Source: JAPLDB01 sp038230515 (GTDB lineage Bacteria; Bacteroidota; Bacteroidia; AKYH767-A; 2013-40CM-41-45). Taken from it: 11,558 bases of DNA. The stretch spans positions 1-11,558 of the forward strand of contig JBBRND010000061.1 of NCBI GenBank assembly GCA_038230515.1, written 5' to 3'. The notes under the pieces are model-generated. The model made no database searches. It was not told the origin of the DNA and was given only the letters and a program-made list of their open reading frames with translations. Below, in pieces: positions 1 through 5,195 of the stretch (within the stretch, counting starts at the first letter, position 1; each line of letters opens with the position of its first letter). The translations under genes and the position numbers were made by a program.

Positions 1-81
1 ATAGCCACCAATTTTTCCGCTGAAATTTGTCAGCCATTTCAGGCGATCACTATCGCCATGAGGTAAATAAGGTTTACGCAT
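1..81 (-). CDS. N-terminus of a hypothetical protein, cut by the window edge
   Basis: Reading leftward from an ATG at 81-79 gives 27 open codons to the window edge: MRKPYLPHGDSDRLKWLTNF, then SGKIGGY. This opening resembles that of Bacteroidota hypothetical proteins that start roughly 'M-x-K-x-Y-[LI]-P-x-x-D' followed by 'W-L-x-N-F'; I recall such proteins but cannot check the match. There is no signal peptide in the visible part, so the product may be cytoplasmic or exported by another route. The gene lies directly downstream, on the same strand, of the 42-bp tandem repeat array, and the long open frame through the array ends 8 bp inside it. Function cannot be stated from 27 residues. Confidence 0.5.
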   Translation of the reverse strand, partial: MRKPYLPHGDSDRLKWLTNFSGKIGGY

Positions 82-457
82 TTGATTTGGATTTAAAGAT
101 TAATGAATTTATTAAAGAATAGATAGAATCGTTATTTCTGAGCCCAAAAATGAATTTTCCAGTCGTCCGGACATCTTTGCGGGTGATTGAAAAATCCTTT
201 CCAGCCGTCCGGACATCTTTGCGGGTGATTGAAAAATCCTTTCCGGTCATCCGGACATCTTTGCGGGTGATTGAAAAATCTTTTCCACTCATCCGGACAT
301 CCTTGCGGGTGATTGGAAAATCTTTTCCACTCATCCGAACATCTTTGCGGATAACTTGGAAATCTTTTCCAGACATCGGAGAATCTTTGCGGATAATTGA
401 AAAATCTTCTGCACTCATCCGGTAAACTGATAAACTATTGCTAAGAACTGGAAACAT
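74..457 (-). CDS. Possible repeat-encoded protein of 127 aa (doubtful)
   Basis: An ATG at 457-455 opens a 127-codon frame that runs through the tandem array. The product is almost entirely a 14-residue repeat, for example MSGKDFPITRKDVR, itself two related heptads (GKDFxIT and RKDVRxx). Because the repeat unit is 42 bp, a multiple of three, open frames survive on both strands automatically, so the length is not evidence of coding. Differences between units change residues in both frames, which does not suggest selection on the protein. In its favour, the stop (76-74) overlaps the start of the next minus-strand gene by 8 bp, an arrangement seen in translational coupling. No signal peptide, membrane segment or known family is visible. 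Confidence 0.2.
   Translation of the reverse strand: MFPVLSNSLSVYRMSAEDFSIIRKDSPMSGKDFQVIRKDVRMSGKDFPITRKDVRMSGKDFSITRKDVRMTGKDFSITRKDVRTAGKDFSITRKDVRTTGKFIFGLRNNDSIYSLINSLIFKSKSNA
151..422. repeat. Tandem array of six 42-bp repeats
   Basis: Six full units start at 167, 209, 251, 293, 335 and 377, each beginning near CCGGACATCTTTGCGGGTGA. A shortened half unit precedes them (151-166) and a CCGG remnant follows (419-422). Units 1-3 are almost identical; units 5 and 6 are the most diverged. Each unit can be split into two 21-bp halves that match at about half their positions (shared core AATCTTT/CATCTTT), suggesting an older 21-bp repeat that doubled. There are no unique spacers, so this is not CRISPR. 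It lies just upstream of the partial minus-strand gene at 81-1. Confidence 0.9.
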
Positions 458-646
458 ATTGCAGTGCGTTGTAAAAATGATGCACGAATATGTAGTGATG
501 GAGGCGCGGTTTCCTAATCTAAACTTCCCGTTGTGCGTTTTGGGGATTCAGTTTGCCGTTTTCGAGGTCCCGTTTTCCCTTTTAGGAATATGAACTGATA
601 AAAAGTAAGTAAAAGTTGCATGGCTGTCTGTTCAGGGTTAGTTGCT
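423..646. other. Non-coding interval between the repeat array and the LytTR gene
   Basis: I see no convincing gene, RNA or terminator here. The open frames crossing it are short and look like chance frames or shadows of the LytTR gene. It is the 3' flank of the minus-strand LytTR gene and the possible 5' flank of the repeat transcript, but no clear -7 box or hairpin with a T-run was found. Confidence 0.5.
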
Positions 647-1066
647 TCAGTTATCATCCTGCTGCTTATCCGGAAAAGTGGGCGAGACACTCTTTCTGCC
701 TTCCATCCTGTCAATAGAATAGTTTTTATACTTGGCGCTTATGCTTACAGTGTTTTCATCTCTCATCACCATGTATCCACCTTTTCCGTCATCATAACGC
801 TCTACATATTTCTTGCGCACGATGTAAGAATTATGGCAGCGGAAAAAATCGCAACGCTCCAGGTTGTCTTCAAGATATTGTTCAAGTTCGCTCAGCCCAA
901 TGGTAATGCGCGCTGTTTCTTTTTTATCCAGGAAATGAATGATGGTATCATTTCGGTCGCCTTCAAAAAAACTGATGTCACAGATGTAAAAATTCTTTTT
1001 CCCCTTCCCGACAGGAAACAAAATAGAAATGCAATGGCAGCAACGCTCACCGTTCTGAGAATACAT
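647..1066 (-). CDS. Stand-alone LytTR-family DNA-binding protein
   Basis: The 139-residue product is essentially one LytTR DNA-binding domain (about residues 15-120). Recognisable family features are ICDISFFEGDRNDTIIHF near the N-terminus, the helix leading into F-F-R-C-H-N-S-Y-I-V (the F-x-R-x-H-x-S-Y-[IL]-V signature), and the late V-S-I-S-A-K-Y-K segment that matches the usual 'vPvsrry' strand. LytTR proteins bind paired direct repeats in promoter DNA. No receiver domain is attached and no histidine kinase lies nearby, so it is an orphan regulator; how it is controlled is not visible. The first ATG was used because no other suitable start exists before the domain. A cysteine cluster near the N-terminus (ERCCHC) is unusual. 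The C-terminal 15 residues are a polar tail outside the domain. Confidence 0.85.
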   Translation of the reverse strand: MYSQNGERCCHCISILFPVGKGKKNFYICDISFFEGDRNDTIIHFLDKKETARITIGLSELEQYLEDNLERCDFFRCHNSYIVRKKYVERYDDGKGGYMVMRDENTVSISAKYKNYSIDRMEGRKSVSPTFPDKQQDDN

Positions 1067-1124
1067 TCGTAGTGTTGATTATGAAACGTTCGAATGAAAA
1101 AGAAAATGGTTTCTGTTTTACAGC

Positions 1125-1154
1125 ATAAAATTCAGAATTTTATTTTATAAAATT
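1125..1154. repeat. AT-rich inverted and direct repeats upstream of the LytTR gene
   Basis: Three related arms occur in 30 bp: ATAAAATTC (1125-1133), GAATTTTAT (1135-1143) and ATAAAATT (1147-1154). The middle arm can pair with either neighbour, giving two alternative hairpins or palindromes. The outer arms form a direct repeat with a 22-bp start-to-start distance. This lies 59-88 bp upstream of the LytTR start. LytTR proteins are known to bind direct repeats about two helical turns apart, so an operator is possible; AT-rich chance similarity is also possible. Confidence 0.45.
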
Positions 1155-1155
1155 G

Positions 1156-1163
1156 CAAAAATA
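1156..1163 (-). promoter_or_regulatory. Candidate -7 box for the LytTR gene
   Basis: The minus strand reads TATTTTTG followed by C, matching the Bacteroidota -7 consensus TAnnTTTG. It would give a leader of about 85 nt that contains the repeated ATAAAATT arms. No clear TTG element was found at the expected upstream distance, so support rests on the -7 box alone. Confidence 0.3.
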
Positions 1164-1227
1164 ACTCTGCTTTTCCGTGAGTGGGGGAGAAGTGTAGATG
1201 AAGGGAGGAAAAGGAGGGGTGAAAAAG

Positions 1228-1256
1228 TTGAGAGTGAAAAAGATTTTATAGGTTTG
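1228..1256 (+). promoter_or_regulatory. Candidate promoter for the 79-aa gene
   Basis: TTG at 1228-1230 and TAGGTTTG at 1249-1256 are separated by 18 bp, matching the Bacteroidota -33/-7 pattern (TTTG or TTG, then TAnnTTTG). Transcription from here would leave a leader of about 80 nt before the ATG at 1344. The promoter sits at the end of an 80-nt run without C on this strand. Confidence 0.4.
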
Positions 1257-1343
1257 CAAAGTAACGGCTCCTAAAAATTAGACCTGTCAGCACCTTCATT
1301 CATTCAAGTTTTAAATTTCAGAAAAAGAAAATACAGATACGTT

Positions 1344-1583
1344 ATGCAATCAGTTCGAAAGCTAAGTGGAGGGTTGCGCCCCGGCAAACCCAGGCCTGTA
1401 GTTAAATATACTGCCGACAGAAAATTAGTAAAAACATATCCCAGCGTTAAAATGGTAATGAAAGAGCTGCCTCATGAAATTGAGAGCAACGTAATAAAAG
1501 GACTGCGCGATGGATTTGTGTCTGGCGAGTTCACTTATCAATACGAACACATTTTTCTTTTTGAATCAAAGTTTCATGAGTAG
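1344..1583 (+). CDS. Small hypothetical protein with a NUMOD1-like module
   Basis: The 79-residue product is basic and soluble, with no signal peptide or membrane segment. From about residue 18 it reads P-V-V-K-Y-T-A-D-R-K-L-V-K-T-Y-P-S-V, a helix with two acidic residues, I-x-S-N-V-I-K-G-L-R-D-G, and a final F-T-Y-Q-Y-E-H-I-F. This order resembles NUMOD1-type repeats (a strand 'V-x-x-Y-d', 'S-i-x-x-A', a helix ending in 'I-x-x-x-l-x-G', then a strand), which are small DNA-binding modules usually attached to homing endonucleases. Here no nuclease domain is attached and none lies nearby. The family call is by eye and uncertain. The gene stands alone between non-coding stretches, with a plausible promoter about 90 bp upstream. 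Confidence 0.55.
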   Translation: MQSVRKLSGGLRPGKPRPVVKYTADRKLVKTYPSVKMVMKELPHEIESNVIKGLRDGFVSGEFTYQYEHIFLFESKFHE

Positions 1584-1772
1584 GTTTTTTTAAATGGCAT
1601 ACTGAAAAAGGAAGGGGCGAAGAAAATGAAACGTATTTGCATTTCGCATTCCTGATTTATTATTTGTCGGTGCATTTAGGTATTATCAGCTAATCAATAA
1701 ATCAGTAGCTTAGTGTTGAGATCAAAGTTTATTATCACTCTTCCGAGAAACTTTTCTCTTCTTTTTTCTTGC

Positions 1773-1780
1773 TACCTTCA
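1773..1780 (+). promoter_or_regulatory. Possible -7 box for the heme-copper monooxygenase gene
   Basis: TACCTTCA lies 18-25 bp before the ATG at 1798 and matches TAnnTTTG at five of the six fixed positions... the last two bases differ from consensus in a way (TTC for TTT, A for G) that also makes it a weak candidate. No clear -33 TTG was found. It would give a leader of about 10-15 nt. Confidence 0.2.
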
Positions 1781-1797
1781 CACTTCCAAATAAATTT

Positions 1798-3375
1798 ATG
1801 CCGATGAAAAAATCAATACTTCTCTCTTCAATCATTTTATTTTCTGTTGCAACACAAAGCCAGGTACCCAATTGGGCAAACAACATGGCTTGCATTTTTT
1901 ATAGTCACTGCACATCATGTCACAACCCGAATGGCTTAGCGCCATTCTCCATGCTTACTTACAGCGATGCAGTTGCAAATGCTCCGGGCATTCGCGATGC
2001 AGTTCAAAGCAAACTGATGCCGCCTTTTCTTGCCGATGTAAATTATCAGCAATACGCACATCAAAAAACATTAACGCAGGATGAGATTGATCAGATAACA
2101 TCATGGGTTAACAACGGAACTCCCGGAGGTGACACTACGCTTGCGCCACCAACGCCAACCTATACTCAAGGCGCGCAGATCACCAATCCGGATTTCACGG
2201 CAGCCATTCCCACTTACAACATTCCCATTCTCAGCAACGACATGTACCGCTGCTTTGTTATTTCAAATCCATTTGCTACGGATGAATACATAACAGCGAT
2301 GGAAGTTATCCCCGGAAATCGCGCAGCGGTTCATCACGTGCTTATTTATTCTGACGATTCAAATACACCCGTGCAACTCGACAATGCCGACCCCGATCCG
2401 GGCTACATAAACTTTGGAGGCACGGGCAGTGTGAGTTCGCAGCTCATCGGGGGCTTTGTGCCGGGCAGCGATCCTTATTATTTACCTTCCAACATGGGCA
2501 TGTTGGTATCTGCCGGCTCGCGCATCATCATTCAGATTCATTACCCCATCAGCGCATCGGGCTTGACCGATTCCACCCGCGTTAATTTTATTTTCAGTCC
2601 TTCAATTGTGCGCCAGGCATCCGATGCGCCAGTGCTCGATCACTCGATTGCCATTGTTGACGGACCACTGTTTATTCCTGCCAACACAGTAAAAACTTTT
2701 CACGAACAATATACAGTACCCGTTGATGTATCGGTGCTTTCAATAACACCTCATTCGCATCTGGTCTGCACTTCCATGACATCTTATGCAATAACACCTG
2801 TTGGCGACACCATCCGATTTGAAACTATTCCTCATTGGGATTTTCACTGGCAGGGCGCATACTATTTCCAGAAACCGCTTCACATTCCCGCAGGTACCAT
2901 TCTGTATGGCGAAGCCACTTATGACAATACCACAAACAATCCCAACAATCCCAACAGTCCTCCGCAGGATGTCAGCTTGGGAGAATCAACCACAGATGAA
3001 ATGATGCTGTTTTATTTTGTGTATGTTTTTTATCAGGTCGGAGATGAAAACATAGTTGTTGATACCACCGGTCATTTCCCGCATTATCTCAATTGCACTT
3101 CCGTCCTTTCTTCAGTCACCGAAAATAATCCGGAGAATGATGCAATGAAAATATTCCCAAATCCGGCATCGCAATCATTCTTCGTTCAGTTTTCCGGCAG
3201 CGAAAACCATACTCTTGAGATTAAAGATTTGCAAGGAAGAAGCGTGGTTGTTAGAAAAGATGTTTTTGGGAAATCAGAAATTGATTTGAGAAATCTTTCT
3301 GAAGGTATTTATTTCATTCACGCACTCAGCGAATCAGGAAAAGACCTTAACAGGAAACTTGTGATAGCTAAATAA
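1798..3375 (+). CDS. Secreted cytochrome c / PHM-like copper monooxygenase with T9SS sorting domain
   Basis: The 525-residue product has four parts. A signal peptide (to about residue 22) is followed by a small c-type heme domain with CTSCH at 38-42 and a likely axial Met in L-M-P-P (M74). Residues about 125-430 resemble copper type II ascorbate-dependent monooxygenases such as peptidylglycine alpha-hydroxylating monooxygenase (PHM). All six expected copper ligands can be placed: H179-H180 (VHHVLIY), H248 (IQIHY), H319 and H321 (TPHSH) and M402 (DEMMLFY). Residues 450-525 form a type A T9SS C-terminal domain (K-I-F-P-N-P, then G-I-Y-F-I and K-L-V-I). The protein should therefore cross the outer membrane through the type IX system. 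The family hydroxylates substrates using O2 and two copper sites; the substrate here is unknown, and the heme domain could supply electrons (inference). An in-frame ATG at 1804 (MKKS) is an equally good start. The next gene is convergent. Confidence 0.85.
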   Translation: MPMKKSILLSSIILFSVATQSQVPNWANNMACIFYSHCTSCHNPNGLAPFSMLTYSDAVANAPGIRDAVQSKLMPPFLADVNYQQYAHQKTLTQDEIDQITSWVNNGTPGGDTTLAPPTPTYTQGAQITNPDFTAAIPTYNIPILSNDMYRCFVISNPFATDEYITAMEVIPGNRAAVHHVLIYSDDSNTPVQLDNADPDPGYINFGGTGSVSSQLIGGFVPGSDPYYLPSNMGMLVSAGSRIIIQIHYPISASGLTDSTRVNFIFSPSIVRQASDAPVLDHSIAIVDGPLFIPANTVKTFHEQYTVPVDVSVLSITPHSHLVCTSMTSYAITPVGDTIRFETIPHWDFHWQGAYYFQKPLHIPAGTILYGEATYDNTTNNPNNPNSPPQDVSLGESTTDEMMLFYFVYVFYQVGDENIVVDTTGHFPHYLNCTSVLSSVTENNPENDAMKIFPNPASQSFFVQFSGSENHTLEIKDLQGRSVVVRKDVFGKSEIDLRNLSEGIYFIHALSESGKDLNRKLVIAK

Positions 3376-3384
3376 AAGTTTTAT

Positions 3385-3410
3385 GATTCTTGATTCTTTA
3401 ATCATGAATC
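3385..3410. terminator. Possible bidirectional terminator between convergent genes
   Basis: GATTCTTGATT (3385-3395) can pair with AATCATGAATC (3400-3410) around a CTTT loop, giving an 11-bp stem with one mismatch. It sits in the 42-bp gap between two convergent stops. No strong T-run follows on the plus strand, and only a short AT-rich stretch follows on the minus strand, so termination is plausible but weakly supported. Confidence 0.4.
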
Positions 3411-3417
3411 CATTTCA

Positions 3418-4650
3418 CTACTCATATCTAAGCGCATCAATCGGGTCGAGGCGCGCTGCCTTCGATGCAGGATAATATCCTGACACAATTCCCACTCCAA
3501 AGCAAAGCACAACTGCTCCGAATATCCAGTTCCATGGAATAATAAATCCACTGTTCATCAGCATGGAAATAATATTTCCGATGGCAATGCCAAGAATGAT
3601 TCCGAGCACCCCGCCCATCTGGCAAATTACAATTGCTTCAGTTAAAAATTGTCTTTTGATAATTTTAGGAGTGGCTCCAATTGCTTTGCGTATTCCTATT
3701 TCGCGTGTGCGTTCAGTCACGCTTACGAGCATGATGTTCATTAAACCGATCGCTGCTCCAAGCAGAGTGATGAAGCCGATCAGCGTTGCCGCAATCGTAA
3801 CATTACTGAGCGAGGCAATTAGAATATTCGCGATGCTGTCACTCTTTAAGATTTCGAAAGTATCCTCCTCACCAATCGGAACTTTTCTGATGATGCGAAA
3901 AAAACCTGTGGCTTCGCTGATGGCGCTTTCGAGCATCGTTACTTTCGGCACGCTCACTGTAATGGTAAAACTCATGTTCGGTCTATGAAAATTATTCTTT
4001 GCATTCAGCACCGGAATAATTCCCATTTTATCTCCGCTAAAACCCATCGAACTTCCTTTCTCTTTCAGTATCCCGATCACTCGGTATTTCAAACTGCCTA
4101 CTGACATTATTTTATCAATAGGATCTACCGAACCGAAAATCTTTTTTACTATGTCATTACCAAGTATGATAACCGCCTCGCCATACTGCACTTCCATCGC
4201 GGAGAAATTCCGCCCTCGTTCAATCGTAAATCCACCGGTTTGCAAATAGTTTTCATTCGCACCCATCACTGCAATATTCGGGTTTGTCTTTTTGTTCTCA
4301 TACTTCATGGTTGAAATGCCGGAAGCAAATGTTGAAATGGCAACAGTGCTTGGAAAATTAAACTCATCCACAAATCGTGTGGCTTCGTAGTAATCAATCG
4401 GATCAAATCTTTTTGCGCGTCTTCCCTTGTTGCCCACATGAATATTCAATCCCCGATTTTGTATCGTAAAGGAGTTTGCACCCATGGCAGTAAAGTTTGA
4501 ATTGATTGCCCCCTTTATCGAATCAATCGCAGTGAGAATTCCAACCAGCGCCATGATGCCGATGGCAATGATGAGTGCTGTAAGCGTAGCTCGCAGCCGC
4601 TGGCTCTTGATGCTCTGTAGAGCTACTTTCAGGTTTTCTTTGAACTCCAT
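3418..4650 (-). CDS. MacB/FtsX-type ABC transporter permease
   Basis: The 410-residue product has the standard layout of MacB-like permeases: one N-terminal membrane helix (about 21-43), a large periplasmic domain (about 45-280, MacB_PCD type) and three C-terminal helices (about 284-309, 336-360, 374-392) in an FtsX domain. Family signatures are R-L-R-A-T-L-T-A-L before helix 1, V-T-E-R-T-R-E-I-G-I-R-K-A-I-G-A at 311-326, and the closing G-Y-Y-P-A-S-K-A-A-R-L-D-P-I-D-A-L-R-Y-E. Such permeases work as dimers in the inner membrane with a MacB-like ATPase, and transmit force to periplasmic partners rather than moving substrate through the membrane. Neither the ATPase nor a MacA-like adaptor is encoded within the window, and both flanking genes are in the opposite orientation, so the subunits must be elsewhere. 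Substrate is unknown. Confidence 0.9.
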   Translation of the reverse strand: MEFKENLKVALQSIKSQRLRATLTALIIAIGIMALVGILTAIDSIKGAINSNFTAMGANSFTIQNRGLNIHVGNKGRRAKRFDPIDYYEATRFVDEFNFPSTVAISTFASGISTMKYENKKTNPNIAVMGANENYLQTGGFTIERGRNFSAMEVQYGEAVIILGNDIVKKIFGSVDPIDKIMSVGSLKYRVIGILKEKGSSMGFSGDKMGIIPVLNAKNNFHRPNMSFTITVSVPKVTMLESAISEATGFFRIIRKVPIGEEDTFEILKSDSIANILIASLSNVTIAATLIGFITLLGAAIGLMNIMLVSVTERTREIGIRKAIGATPKIIKRQFLTEAIVICQMGGVLGIILGIAIGNIISMLMNSGFIIPWNWIFGAVVLCFGVGIVSGYYPASKAARLDPIDALRYE

Positions 4651-4657
4651 AACTGGC

Positions 4658-4665
4658 GAAAGGTA
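4658..4665 (-). promoter_or_regulatory. Possible -7 box for the permease gene
   Basis: The minus strand reads TACCTTTC, followed by G, seven bases before the ATG at 4650. It is close to TAnnTTTG (last base differs). If used, the mRNA would be nearly leaderless. No -33 element at a normal spacing was found. Confidence 0.25.
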
Positions 4666-4760
4666 GAAAAATGTTTTTCAAATGATTTTTTCTCCTTAAT
4701 GTTTAACCAAACATTAACCCGTGCAATCTTTCATTTTCAGTTATGCAACAAAATTAGGAG

Positions 4761-4768
4761 TATCTTTG
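4761..4768 (+). promoter_or_regulatory. -7 box for the Cys-rich protein gene
   Basis: TATCTTTG matches TAnnTTTG exactly and lies 26 bp before the ATG at 4795, in an AT-rich setting. A -33 TTG at normal spacing is not evident. Confidence 0.45.
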
Positions 4769-4794
4769 TATCATATTATTAAATCAAAAAAACA

Positions 4795-5046
4795 ATGAAA
4801 AAGATTCTCGTAGTTTTATCGCTCATCTGCTTCGTAGCGGTGAACGTAAGCAATGCTCAAACTGCTGCGCCTGTAAAAAAGGAAGCATCGGCTTCTTCTG
4901 CAACTGCTAAAGATGCACCTCCGGCTTGTTGCCATGGCAATGCTTCCAAGGCATGTTGCAAAAATGGCGATATGAAGGCATGCTCTCACGCTGATAAAGC
5001 GAAAGCAGATGCATCCGCTCCAAAAGCGGAAGCAAAATCGAAGTAA
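4795..5046 (+). CDS. Small exported Cys-rich protein, possible metal binder
   Basis: The 83-residue product begins with a clear signal peptide (MKK, hydrophobic core to about residue 18, S-N-A-Q at 19-22). The mature part is rich in Ala, Lys and Ser and low in complexity at both ends. Its centre is a three-fold 9-residue repeat: ACCHGNASK (44-52), ACCKNGDMK (53-61) and ACSHADKAK (62-70). It contains five Cys and two His. I do not recognise a named family. Paired Cys next to His suggests metal binding or disulfide bonding in the periplasm, but that is inference. The gene is a single transcription unit with an exact -7 box upstream and an intrinsic terminator downstream. The start is set by the signal peptide. 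Confidence 0.75.
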   Translation: MKKILVVLSLICFVAVNVSNAQTAAPVKKEASASSATAKDAPPACCHGNASKACCKNGDMKACSHADKAKADASAPKAEAKSK

Positions 5047-5070
5047 GAGCAGCTGTTCTTTCTAGAAATT

Positions 5071-5106
5071 AAAACCTCTCATTCAGAAATGTTTGAGAGG
5101 TTTTTT
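5071..5106 (+). terminator. Intrinsic terminator after the Cys-rich protein gene
   Basis: AAAACCTCTCA (5071-5081) pairs perfectly with TGAGAGGTTTT (5094-5104) around a 12-nt loop, and the T-run continues to 5106. It starts 24 bp after the stop codon. This is the clearest rho-independent terminator next to a gene in the window. Confidence 0.85.
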
Positions 5107-5183
5107 ATTGTTTGATACTTCAATAAGTTTTCATCTCATTGTATTTACTTTACTCACAAATAATATTTCAGCTATCCGTTCGT

Positions 5184-5191
5184 TACTTTTG
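5184..5191 (+). promoter_or_regulatory. -7 box immediately before the 5196 start
   Basis: TACTTTTG matches TAnnTTTG exactly and ends 4 bp before the ATG at 5196. A transcript from it would start at or very near the start codon, i.e. be leaderless or almost so. It also argues against the upstream in-frame ATG at 5139, which would put this box inside the gene. Confidence 0.45.
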
Positions 5192-5195
5192 CATC

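Noticed and set aside
151..422. CRISPR array
   Set aside because: The 42-bp units are contiguous, with no variable spacers between them, and no cas gene is present.
150..425. Plus-strand 91-aa ORF through the tandem repeats
   Set aside because: It exists because the unit length is a multiple of three; it has no promoter and no family match, and it faces away from the gene next to the array.
620..1072. Plus-strand 150-aa ORF
   Set aside because: It is the antisense shadow of the LytTR gene, whose minus-strand product shows a clear family signature.
1584..1797. Terminator after the 79-aa gene
   Set aside because: A T-run follows the stop codon, but no stable stem precedes it, and nothing else recognisable was found in the interval.
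3563..3988. Plus-strand 141-aa ORF
   Set aside because: It is the complement of the permease's membrane segments; hydrophobic composition comes from the antisense of the real gene.
5139..5195. Upstream start (MYLLYSQ...) for the exported protein at 5196
   Set aside because: It would bury the signal peptide and include the exact -7 box TACTTTTG within the coding region.
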